The translations under genes were made by a program, and so were the position numbers. The notes below the pieces were generated by a model. The model saw nothing but the letters and a program-made list of their open reading frames with translations. It was not told the DNA's origin and made no database searches. From Pseudomonadota bacterium (lineage in GTDB: Bacteria > Pseudomonadota > Gammaproteobacteria > Burkholderiales > Burkholderiaceae_F): a DNA stretch of 64,000 nucleotides. Positions 7,884 through 15,472 of this stretch are shown in pieces. The stretch covers positions 372,001 to 436,000 of the forward strand of contig JAKAFN010000001.1 in the NCBI GenBank assembly GCA_021825945.1, written 5' to 3'. How positions within the stretch are numbered: the first letter of the stretch is position 1; each line of letters begins with the position of its first letter.

Positions 7884-9242
7884 ATGATGAATTGTGAGCA
7901 AAATGCGGCGCGATGGATGTTGCGGGCGGTGCGCCGGGTGACACTGTCGGCGGCCGTCGCGGTGGCGGGTGTCCTGGCGGTGGTCCCGGCGCAGGGCGCT
8001 GCGCCGCGCCTGCTCGACCGGGTCGTCGCGGTCGTCAACGACGACGTGATCACCCAGGGGGAGCTGGACTACCGGATGCGCCTTGCCGAGGCTCAGCTCG
8101 CGCGCCAGCACATTCCCATGCCGCCGGAGGACGTGTTGCGCAAGCAGGTGCTCGAACGGATGGTTCTCGACCGGGCCCAGTTGCAGCTTGCGCAGGAGAC
8201 CGGCCTGCGGGTCGACGACGCGACCGTCAACGCTGCCATCGCCCGCATGGCGCAGCAGAATGGTATGACCCTGGCGCAGATGCGTACCAAGGTTGAGGCC
8301 GACGGCGTGCCGTTCGACCGGTTCCGCGAGGACATGCGCAATGAAATCACGATCATGCGGCTGCGTGATCGCGAGGTCGACACCCATATCCAGGTCACGG
8401 AAGGCGAGATCGACGACTATCTTGCCATGCAGGCGAAGGCGGCCCATCGGGGGGAGGAATACGATGTTGCCCAGATCCTGATCGGCGTCCCCGAGGTGGC
8501 CAGCCCGGCGTACGTCGAGCGCGCCCGTGCCCGCGCCGAAGACCTGATTTCGCAGATTCGGGGCGGCGCCGACTTCGGTCGCCTGGCGGCCGGCTATTCG
8601 TCGGCCCCCGAGGCGTTGCAGGGCGGCGACCTGGGATGGCGCACCCTGGACCGTCTGCCCAGCCTGTTCGCCAACGCGGTGCGCGATCTTCCCGCCGGCG
8701 GGATCGCCTTGGTGCGCAGCCCCGTGGGATTTCACATTCTGAAGCTCATCGGCAAGCGCGGTGCGACCGACGGGCAGTTCTCGGACAAACCGGTGATGCA
8801 GATCCACGCCCGGCACATCCTGCTGCGGGTGACCGATGCCATGCCGGAGGAGGAGGTCGTGCGCCGGTTGCAGGACCTGCGCAAGCGGATCGTGCAAGGG
8901 CACGAAAGTTTTGGCGAGCTCGCACGCTTGTATTCCGCCGATCCGAGCGCGACCCGGGGTGGCGATCTGGGATGGCTCTACCCGGGGGATACCGTGCCGG
9001 CGTTCGAACATGCGATGGATGCGCTGAAGGTGGGCGAGGTGAGTCAACCGGTGAAGAGCCCCTTCGGCTGGCACCTCATCCAGGTACTGGCCAAGCGCGT
9101 GGAGCAACCTTCGATCGAGCGCAAGCGGATGGAGGCGCGGCAGGTGCTGCGCTCGCGCAAGTCCGAGGAGGCCACGCAGGAGTGGTTGCGGCAGTTGCGG
9201 GATCGCGCATACGTCGAATACCGCATCGGCGACCATCCGTGA
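7884..9242 (+). CDS. surA: Periplasmic chaperone and peptidyl-prolyl isomerase SurA
   Basis: Escorts outer-membrane beta-barrel precursors, including LptD, across the periplasm. The 452-residue protein has a signal sequence ending near AQGAAP (about residue 40). The SurA N-terminal chaperone domain follows (LLDRVVAVVNDDVITQGELDYR onward), then two parvulin domains: YDVAQILIGVP to GFHILKLIG and IHARHILLRVTD to FGWHLIQVLAKR. The C-terminal helix SEEATQEWLRQLRDRAYVEYR is typical. Several ATGs lie close together at the start; 7884 is the first after the lptD stop. Its stop overlaps the pdxA GTG start by four bases. Confidence 0.96.
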   Translation: MMNCEQNAARWMLRAVRRVTLSAAVAVAGVLAVVPAQGAAPRLLDRVVAVVNDDVITQGELDYRMRLAEAQLARQHIPMPPEDVLRKQVLERMVLDRAQLQLAQETGLRVDDATVNAAIARMAQQNGMTLAQMRTKVEADGVPFDRFREDMRNEITIMRLRDREVDTHIQVTEGEIDDYLAMQAKAAHRGEEYDVAQILIGVPEVASPAYVERARARAEDLISQIRGGADFGRLAAGYSSAPEALQGGDLGWRTLDRLPSLFANAVRDLPAGGIALVRSPVGFHILKLIGKRGATDGQFSDKPVMQIHARHILLRVTDAMPEEEVVRRLQDLRKRIVQGHESFGELARLYSADPSATRGGDLGWLYPGDTVPAFEHAMDALKVGEVSQPVKSPFGWHLIQVLAKRVEQPSIERKRMEARQVLRSRKSEEATQEWLRQLRDRAYVEYRIGDHP

Positions 9243-10201
9243 CGCGGTCGCGGATTGCGATCACGACCGGTGAACCGGCGGGAGTCGGCCCGGAGGTGGC
9301 GCTGCGCGCCGCCGTCGAATGCGGCACGCCATGCGATTTGTTCGGCGATGCGGAGCTCCTCGAATCGGTAGCCCGCGCGCTGGGTCTTCCTTGGCCGCCG
9401 GCCGCCCCCGTGCGCGTCATACCGGAACCGCTGGCCGCACCGGTGCGCCCGGGCGTTCCGGATCCGCGCAACGCCGCCTACGTGCTGCGGCTGCTCGATC
9501 GTGCGTTGGCATCCTGGCGCGCCGGGGAGGTCGCCGCGATTGCGACGGCGCCGGTGCACAAGGCGGTGATCAACGATGCCGGGATCGCATTTTCCGGGCA
9601 TACCGAATACCTCGCGGCGGCGACGGGAACCCCGGAAGTCGTGATGATGCTCGTCGGTGGAGGGCTGCGCGTGGCTCTGGTGACCACCCATCTGGCCCTC
9701 GCGGCCGTGCCCGCGGCGATCACCCGGCCCCGACTGGACGCAGCATTGGACATTCTCCATCGCGACCTGCGTGACCGCTTCGGTATTGCGCGGCCGCGCA
9801 TCGCGGTGACGGGATTGAATCCGCACGCCGGCGAGGGCGGACATCTGGGGCGGGAGGAGCTCGACGTCATCGCCCCGGCGCTGGAGGCTGCGCGCATCCG
9901 GGGCATCGATGCCAGCGGACCATGGCCCGCCGACACCGTGTTTGCCGCGCAGAACCGTGAGAGCACTCGTGCCGACGCGATCCTCGCGATGTATCACGAT
10001 CAGGGACTGGCGACGCTCAAGTACGCGAGCTTCGGCGGCGGCGTGAACGTCACCCTGGGACTTCCGCTGCCGCGCACTTCGGCCGACCATGGCACTGCCC
10101 TCGACATCGCAGGCCGGGGTATTGCCGACGCGGGGAGCATGCGGGAGGCGGTGCGCTTGGCGGTCGAACTGGCCGGACGGGTACCGGCCGGACGGGGATG
10201 A
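9239..10201 (+). CDS. pdxA: 4-hydroxythreonine-4-phosphate dehydrogenase PdxA
   Basis: NAD-dependent, metal-requiring dehydrogenase of pyridoxal 5'-phosphate synthesis. The 320-residue product begins with GTG (VTRSRIAITTGEPAGVGPEV) in a GTGA overlap with surA. Family motifs are TTGEPAGVGPE, TAPVHKAVINDAG, FSGHTEYLA, the metal-binding LNPHAGEGGHLGREE, ESTRADAILAMYHDQGLATLK, and the C-terminal TSADHGTALDIAGRG. An in-frame opening reaches back to 8636 within surA, but the GTG start gives normal length and coupling. The order lptD-surA-pdxA-rsmA is conserved in many proteobacteria. Confidence 0.96.
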   Translation: MTRSRIAITTGEPAGVGPEVALRAAVECGTPCDLFGDAELLESVARALGLPWPPAAPVRVIPEPLAAPVRPGVPDPRNAAYVLRLLDRALASWRAGEVAAIATAPVHKAVINDAGIAFSGHTEYLAAATGTPEVVMMLVGGGLRVALVTTHLALAAVPAAITRPRLDAALDILHRDLRDRFGIARPRIAVTGLNPHAGEGGHLGREELDVIAPALEAARIRGIDASGPWPADTVFAAQNRESTRADAILAMYHDQGLATLKYASFGGGVNVTLGLPLPRTSADHGTALDIAGRGIADAGSMREAVRLAVELAGRVPAGRG

Positions 10202-10207
10202 AGGGGG

Positions 10208-10987
10208 ATGAATGAGCACCGCGCGCGGCGCCGCTTCAGCCAGAATTTTCTTCACGACCCCGGCATCATCGCCCGTATCGTCGCGGCGATCGATCCGCAA
10301 CCCGGACAGCGCATCGTCGAAATCGGCCCCGGGCTTGGGGCGATCACCGAACACCTGATTGCGCGAGCCGGGTGCATCACGGCGATCGAGATCGACCGCG
10401 ACCTTGCGGCGCGTCTGCGGGAGCGGTTCGATCCCGCACAACTCGAACTGATCGAGGCCGACGCGTTGGCAGTGGATTGGCACGACGTTTCGCGTTCGGG
10501 CGGGGGTGCGCTGCGCATCGCCGGGAATCTTCCGTACCATATCTCGACGCCGTTGCTGTTCGCGTTGCTGCCGATCGCCGATCGGGTGCACGACCAGCAT
10601 TTCATGCTGCAGAAAGAAGTGGTGGATCGCATGGCCGCGCGGCCCGGCGGAAAGGACTACGGGCGGCTTTCCGTGATGCTGCAGTTCCGCTATCGCATCC
10701 AGCGCCTTTTCCTGGTGCCGCCCGGAGCCTTCCGGCCTGCGCCGGCGGTGCAATCGGCGATCGTGCGCATGCGGCCGGTCGCGGCGACGGAGCTTCCGGA
10801 CGTCGACGCGGAGACCTTCGCCAAGGTCGTCACCGCCGGATTCACCCAGCGACGCAAGACGCTGCGTAACGCGCTCTCGCAGGTCTTGCCCGAAGCGGCG
10901 ATCGAAACGGCGCAGGTCGATCCGGGCGCGCGCGCCGAAACCTTGGATGTCGCGGCGTTCGTGCGCCTCGCCCGTGCCGCGCGGTGA
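10208..10987 (+). CDS. rsmA: 16S rRNA dimethyladenosine transferase RsmA (KsgA)
   Basis: SAM-dependent enzyme that dimethylates two adjacent adenosines in helix 45 of 16S rRNA during 30S maturation. The 259-residue protein starts MNEHRARRRFSQNFLHD, with the family's RFSQNFL N-terminus. It has SAM-binding VEIGPGLGAITEHL and IEIDRDLA, the catalytic motif GNLPYHIS, and the C-terminal FTQRRKTLRNAL. It starts six bases after pdxA. In related genomes the next conserved gene is often gloA or ygjP; here a small membrane protein and the T4SS operon intervene. Confidence 0.97.
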   Translation: MNEHRARRRFSQNFLHDPGIIARIVAAIDPQPGQRIVEIGPGLGAITEHLIARAGCITAIEIDRDLAARLRERFDPAQLELIEADALAVDWHDVSRSGGGALRIAGNLPYHISTPLLFALLPIADRVHDQHFMLQKEVVDRMAARPGGKDYGRLSVMLQFRYRIQRLFLVPPGAFRPAPAVQSAIVRMRPVAATELPDVDAETFAKVVTAGFTQRRKTLRNALSQVLPEAAIETAQVDPGARAETLDVAAFVRLARAAR

Positions 10988-10994
10988 GTCTGCC

Positions 10995-11216
10995 GTGACG
11001 CTTCCGAGCCCCGCCTACCTTGCCGGAATGCTGCTGTTCGGATTGATCGGATTCGCCGCGTTCCGATATGGCGGCAAGTCCGAAATGCCCGCGGTCCGGT
11101 GGATCGGAGCCGCGTTGATGGTCTACCCCTACGCGATCTCCGATACATGGTTGATCTATGCCATCGGCGTGGCGCTCTGCGCCATGATGTACTGGCTGCG
11201 CGACTGGGGTTCCTGA
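10995..11216 (+). CDS. Small two-helix inner-membrane protein, function unknown
   Basis: A 73-residue protein with two or three hydrophobic stretches (YLAGMLLFGLIGFAAF, IGAALMVYPY, LIYAIGVALCAMMYWL) and a cytoplasmic-looking RYGGKSEMP loop. The likely start is GTG at 10995, eight bases after the rsmA stop. The longer opening from 10947 is inside rsmA in another frame. Similar short proteins with FRYGxK and YPYxxSDTW patterns occur in many proteobacteria, sometimes labelled amino-acid transport protein without experimental support. I assign no function. It is probably cotranscribed with rsmA and ends 45 bases before the convergent traG-like stop. Confidence 0.75.
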   Translation: MTLPSPAYLAGMLLFGLIGFAAFRYGGKSEMPAVRWIGAALMVYPYAISDTWLIYAIGVALCAMMYWLRDWGS

Positions 11217-11261
11217 GTCGCTGCGCGGCGCGATCCGGCCTTTCCCATCCGCAGCTTTTGG

Positions 11262-13088
11262 TCAGGGAGCTTCCGGGCTCTTGCGGGTACGCGCGGTCCG
11301 GGCGCTGCCGGCGGTCTTGCTTGCCGGCTTGCGGGTCGTCGGTTTCGGCGGCGATGTCTTGGGTGGAGTTCTGGCGCCGCCGCGTGCGGCGGCGAGCGGC
11401 CCCAACCCGATCGCGCGGTAGACGCGCTGGTTCCAGCGCCGCCCGAGGGGCGAGTTGACGATCCAATGCCGGGAGAACGAAATGATCGAGGCGCGCGCGT
11501 GCCAAGCGGTCATCAGTGCGGTCTCCATCCGCGCGCTGGCGTGATAGAGCGCGCGCCCTTCTCCGTAGACGATACCCAGGGCCAGGCTGGGAAGGCCCAT
11601 GTAGCCGAGGGAGATCGCAATCGACATGGCGCGGCCGGCGGACCAGGAGCCGTGCGGTGCTCCGCCGACCAGGGTGCCGATCTGTGATAGGGCGGGTTCG
11701 ATGTCCGCCCACAGGTCGAACAGCACGCTCCAGAGGCTGACGAACGAAATCGGCCCGACCATCCAGGCGACGGCGACACGCGCCCGTCCGGGCCAGAGGA
11801 GCATCCAGCACCCGATGGTGGAGACGAGAATGGCAATGGTCTTGGCCACACCCAGGGTGAACGGCAGAATCGCCACCACGAGCGTGGCGAGCGTGCCCAG
11901 CATCACCGATGCGATCGTGAGCAGGACGGTGGTGATCGGCTGCTCGAGCCAGGTCGTGCGGTTGCCGCGGGTATAGCGGTCGGTAGCGGGAATGTGCAGC
12001 CGTGCCGCGGTTTCGAGAATCGGCGCCATGGCGAGGGCGCAGTTGGCATCGCTGGTTCGCTGGCATAGGCTGCCGATTGCGGCCTTCGTTCGGCCGTCGG
12101 CGGCGATTCCCGCGGCGGCGTCGTAGAACGCCGACCGGCCGATCCGGTCGTACAGGTCTTCGATGCGCGAGACCGCAACCGGAGAGTCGGCCTGCGGAAG
12201 CTGGGCGCGCAGCGTCGCCGCGAGCGCATCGGCATGCCGGATCGCATCGTCGTATGCCGGGGCGTTTCCGAGGCGCCAGGGAAGTCCGGGAGTCACACCG
12301 GCGCTGCGCAGACTGAATTGGATCTGCGCCGGCGCACCCGGCGCGGCCGGGATGGTCCAGGGCTGCGCACCGGCATCGCTGGTGATCTGGTTGATCAGGG
12401 ATGCCTGTGCGCGTAGCAGGGCGCCCAGGTCGATTCCGGCGGATGCGAGCGCAGCCTGCACGGCCTGTGCCCGGGATGCGGCGCGTGCGCCGATCCACTG
12501 CGGGGCGTCGGGAGACGGCGTGAGCAGAGTGGGGAGCAGGTCGCTTGCGGTGATCTGCTGTGCCAGCGCGGGATTGTCATGCAGGATCTGCGGCACGATG
12601 TCCTGTCGCCAGATGACCTCGTTGGCTTTGAGTTGCGGCTCATCGAGCAGGGCCGTGCCGTGCGTGATCACATCCACCTGCGCGGCGACGCCCGGAACCA
12701 CGAACGTCGGACCTTGCCGGGTGAGGGCGCGCAGGCTGACCGCTGCGTTCGCCCCCAGACGTTCGATCCAGTAGGTCAGGTGGGGCGCCGCGCCGGTACG
12801 GGTGCCGAAGAGCCGTTCCACCTCCCCCGGCGCAGCGTAATCGAGTGTCGTGAGATCAACGCGTTGCGGAACCAGTGTGAGCACGCTCGCCAGTGCAAGG
12901 CAGGCAAGATGGCGCAGCCAGATGATCGGTTGGCCTGCGAGCGCACTCTGCAGCATCGCGGCGATCAGTCCGGCCGCCGCCAGAAGATAGAACAGCCAGG
13001 AAAGCGACGGGCTAGCGAGCGCGGTATCGATTCGGCCGACCACGGCGTAGGCCCCGGCGGTGAATAGATCGACGAATTGTTCGCCCAT
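11262..13088 (-). CDS. TraG N-terminal-like T4SS inner-membrane protein with basic C-terminal tail
   Basis: Last gene of the T4SS operon. The 608-residue protein has two N-terminal membrane segments (LSWLFYLLAAAGLIAAML, HLACLALASVLTLVP) and a periplasmic region of about 270 residues. A cluster of membrane segments follows (TTVLLTIASVMLGTLATLV, VAILPFTLGVAKTIAILV, GPISFVSLWSVLFDL, SIAISLGYMGLPSLALGI). This is the layout of TraG N-terminal proteins needed for pilus assembly in F and ICE systems. F TraG continues with a long periplasmic mating-stabilisation domain; here it is replaced by about 42 Lys/Arg/Pro/Ala-rich residues (TPPKTSPPKPTTRKPASK and onward). It starts ten bases after the TraH-like stop. 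Assignment rests on topology and position, so it is moderate. Confidence 0.72.
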   Translation of the reverse strand: MGEQFVDLFTAGAYAVVGRIDTALASPSLSWLFYLLAAAGLIAAMLQSALAGQPIIWLRHLACLALASVLTLVPQRVDLTTLDYAAPGEVERLFGTRTGAAPHLTYWIERLGANAAVSLRALTRQGPTFVVPGVAAQVDVITHGTALLDEPQLKANEVIWRQDIVPQILHDNPALAQQITASDLLPTLLTPSPDAPQWIGARAASRAQAVQAALASAGIDLGALLRAQASLINQITSDAGAQPWTIPAAPGAPAQIQFSLRSAGVTPGLPWRLGNAPAYDDAIRHADALAATLRAQLPQADSPVAVSRIEDLYDRIGRSAFYDAAAGIAADGRTKAAIGSLCQRTSDANCALAMAPILETAARLHIPATDRYTRGNRTTWLEQPITTVLLTIASVMLGTLATLVVAILPFTLGVAKTIAILVSTIGCWMLLWPGRARVAVAWMVGPISFVSLWSVLFDLWADIEPALSQIGTLVGGAPHGSWSAGRAMSIAISLGYMGLPSLALGIVYGEGRALYHASARMETALMTAWHARASIISFSRHWIVNSPLGRRWNQRVYRAIGLGPLAAARGGARTPPKTSPPKPTTRKPASKTAGSARTARTRKSPEAP

Positions 13089-13098
13089 GGTGCGGCAC

Positions 13099-14445
13099 TC
13101 AGTAGTTTGCGAACAGTTGCATCAGGTCACGCATGCCGAATTGCGGCCCGCCGGATCGCACATTTCCCAGGGCTTCGGCGCGCGCGGTGGTCTGGGCCTG
13201 TACCGTATCCAATGCGTCGATTTGCGCATGCGCCAGGGCGGCGCGCGCTTCCTGGGCTTTGGTGAGCGCGTTCGCTTCGTCGATCAGATTGCCGATCGCC
13301 GCATGCAGCCGGGTCTGACGCGCGCGGATCTCCGACGCGTCGGCGGCAACGCCGGGCTTGGGGTCGATGCGGTCGGTCTGTTCGTATAGGTCGAGCAGAC
13401 GCGAGTACATTGCGCTGACGGCGATCTTCGAAGCGAGTGCGTCCTTGTAGAGCGCGCGCGCCGCGGGATCGAGTAGGCGCACGCTCCGGAACGCGCTCGA
13501 CGACACGGTCGGGAGGGCCTCGGCCGGCAGGCATCCGGCCGGATCGGCCGTGGTGGCGAGCAGCGTGTTGCCGTCGCATGTCGGAATCTGCGAGGGATCG
13601 GTACCGGAGTCGATGCGATCGAGCGCCGCGCGCGACAGCGTGCGATAGCGGTTTGCCATCGAGGCGACCGTCAGGCGCGGGGAGCGGATCTGGAAGGCTC
13701 CATCGGTGACGCGTCCATCGGGAAGCAGCGCGAGCAGGGCATTGCTGTCCGGCGTCGGACTCCATGTGGTGTAGCGGCGCAGGAACTCCGGGGTCGATGC
13801 GGCGGCCGCCAAATGCAAATTGGCGAAGCCGTGCTGCACCGAACAGATCCGGTAGGCGACGGTGGGAGACGCACCGCTTGCGACCTGTTGTGCGTAGCAC
13901 TCGTTTCCTGCTTCGGCCATCGTCGTTGCGCCAAGACTTTCTCCGCGCGCGCGGTCCGCCTGGGCATTGCATGCCTGGGTGAATGCGAAGAAGCGCGCCG
14001 CATATTGCTTGTCCAGCATGTCGAGCACGGACGCGATGGTCGGACTGGCGTAGGAAAGCGTGATGAGATAGTTCGCTGCCGCGGCCTGGGCACCGGAGAG
14101 CAGCATCCCGCGTAGTTCGGTCAGGAGTTCGGTCGGGGCGAAGGTCTGCAGGAACGCATTGAAGTCGACTCCGGTGCAGCCGAGTTGCACCGCGCCGCCG
14201 AAGGATACGCCGGTCGAAATCGTCGCCGGGGGGGTGTAGGCAGGCTCCGCACCGGTGCCGAGGATCGCCCCGAGGCGCGAGTCGGACATCGATTCGGAGT
14301 ACGGCGCGGCATCCCCGGGCAGGAACTGCTGCGCGGCCGCGGCTCCGGACGCGATGCAGTTCCACGACAGGGCGAGTATGCCGAGGAGCCGCCCCAGGCG
14401 TTTCCGCCACCATGGTCGTCCGTCGTGCAATCGGCGCCGGATCAT
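13099..14445 (-). CDS. TraH-like periplasmic T4SS assembly protein
   Basis: A 448-residue exported protein: basic N-terminus, hydrophobic LGRLLGILALSWNCIASGAAAA, then a Cys-containing mature domain (LGCTGVDFNAFLQTF, TQACNAQ, ECYAQQ, RICSVQHG, PTCDGN, AGCLPAE). A long helical C-terminus is rich in Ala, Gln and Glu. The GC-x-GxD-x-F opening, the scattered cysteines and the position directly before the TraG-like gene fit TraH or the equivalent ICE family (PFL_4711 type). I did not recognise a decisive motif. The ATG at 14445 overlaps the upstream stop as ATGA; the longer in-frame opening to 14577 is inside the preceding gene. Confidence 0.55.
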   Translation of the reverse strand: MIRRRLHDGRPWWRKRLGRLLGILALSWNCIASGAAAAQQFLPGDAAPYSESMSDSRLGAILGTGAEPAYTPPATISTGVSFGGAVQLGCTGVDFNAFLQTFAPTELLTELRGMLLSGAQAAAANYLITLSYASPTIASVLDMLDKQYAARFFAFTQACNAQADRARGESLGATTMAEAGNECYAQQVASGASPTVAYRICSVQHGFANLHLAAAASTPEFLRRYTTWSPTPDSNALLALLPDGRVTDGAFQIRSPRLTVASMANRYRTLSRAALDRIDSGTDPSQIPTCDGNTLLATTADPAGCLPAEALPTVSSSAFRSVRLLDPAARALYKDALASKIAVSAMYSRLLDLYEQTDRIDPKPGVAADASEIRARQTRLHAAIGNLIDEANALTKAQEARAALAHAQIDALDTVQAQTTARAEALGNVRSGGPQFGMRDLMQLFANY

Positions 14446-14891
14446 GGCTGGATTCCGGATGCCGGCTTCGGGGGGACGGAAGCCGCGCCCTCGGCGGGAG
14501 GGTTCCGCTGCAGCGCGGTCATGCGTCGCGCGACGTACGCGGCGGCGGCAAGCGTCTTTTGTTGCGCCCGGATCCAAGCCCGGATGTTGTCGTCGGTGGG
14601 GTCCAACAGCGCTCGCACGGCGTATCGGGGCGGCTTGCCATAATCGGCGAGGAAGGCGGAGATTCTTTCATCGATCCGGTGCTGGCGCATCACCGCCCAG
14701 GCCTGTTGTGCGGGTGTCGCGCATCGCGTCCAACCCGGCCGCAGCGCCGAGCGGCAGTCCGTGATGCGGGGGCCGCGGTATTGCGCCGCCCAAAGGCCCG
14801 GGCTCCCCTCCGGCGCGAGGGGGTGCGCCGGGCTTGCGCCCGTGGAGAACACGGCGCAGCAGGATGCAAGCAGGAGAACGGGTCGGTGCAT
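14442..14891 (-). CDS. Small exported protein of the T4SS operon, family not recognised
   Basis: A 149-residue protein with a signal peptide (HRPVLLLASCCAVFSTGASPA) and a helical C-terminal half that includes FLADYGKPPRYAVRALLDPT and RAWIRAQQKTLAAAAYVA. The ATG at 14891 has AGGGAGA about ten bases upstream. A TTG at 14909 would overlap the previous stop but lacks a site. Position between the TrbI-like and TraH-like genes suggests a periplasmic pilus-assembly factor, where F systems carry traW, traU, trbC or traF. I cannot match it to any of these, so the role is inferred from context only. Confidence 0.6.
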   Translation of the reverse strand: MHRPVLLLASCCAVFSTGASPAHPLAPEGSPGLWAAQYRGPRITDCRSALRPGWTRCATPAQQAWAVMRQHRIDERISAFLADYGKPPRYAVRALLDPTDDNIRAWIRAQQKTLAAAAYVARRMTALQRNPPAEGAASVPPKPASGIQP

Positions 14892-14905
14892 CGTGGGGGT
14901 CTCCC

Positions 14906-15472
14906 TCAACGACTGCGCGCGTCGAATAATCGGGCATCGATTGCGACGTCGCCGAGTGGATCCGGCATCGCGCGGTGCGGATTGCGGTCATGCCGGCTGC
15001 TGCGCTCGGGGTCGCGTAACCGTCGCATGCGGCGTGCTCCGGTTTTCCCCGCGGTGCGCGATGACGATCGGTGTTCGCGGCGCGCTGCGGGCATCGGACC
15101 GACGGAACGGTCCGGACCATCCGGCTTGATGATGGGTCGGCTCGTGGTCGTACTGGACGGTTGCGGGCCATGCGATGTCGGGCCCACCGGCGGTGGCCGT
15201 GGAAGGCCGGCAACCGGTGGTACCCCGTTGGCCGTGCCCTGCCGTGGCGCGGCATGATGGGTTTCCGGGACGACCGGAACGATCGGGTTCGTCGTCGGAC
15301 TCTGCACCGCGACGGACGCGTGAGGCCACCGATTCGCGCTTCCCAAGATGAAGGCGAAAATCCGTGGCGCGATCGCGGCGAGTGCCGTAAGCGCGATGAT
15401 CGCGCCGGTGGTCCGGATCCGGACGCGGCGCCGTGCTGCCGCGGGATCGCCCGCCAGGTCGGCAAGTTTCAC
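14906..15472 (-). CDS. TrbI-like single-span T4SS protein
   Basis: A 188-residue protein starting with GTG in a GTGA overlap with the traC stop. A basic N-terminus (RRRVRIR) precedes one membrane segment (TTGAIIALTALAAIAPRIFAFIL), then a Pro/Ser/Thr/Arg-rich, probably disordered tail with no predicted fold. In the F transfer region traC is followed by trbI, a small single-span protein affecting pilus outgrowth. Position and topology fit, but there is no motif match. The low-complexity tail could also simply be a linker. Longer in-frame opening to 15559 lies within traC. Confidence 0.5.
   Translation of the reverse strand: MKLADLAGDPAAARRRVRIRTTGAIIALTALAAIAPRIFAFILGSANRWPHASVAVQSPTTNPIVPVVPETHHAAPRQGTANGVPPVAGLPRPPPVGPTSHGPQPSSTTTSRPIIKPDGPDRSVGPMPAARREHRSSSRTAGKTGARRMRRLRDPERSSRHDRNPHRAMPDPLGDVAIDARLFDARSR

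Noticed and set aside
10690..12498. Minus-strand open frame of 602 codons spanning rsmA and the TraG-like gene
   Set aside because: It is out of frame with the TraG-like protein, Arg-rich with no motif, and antisense to rsmA.
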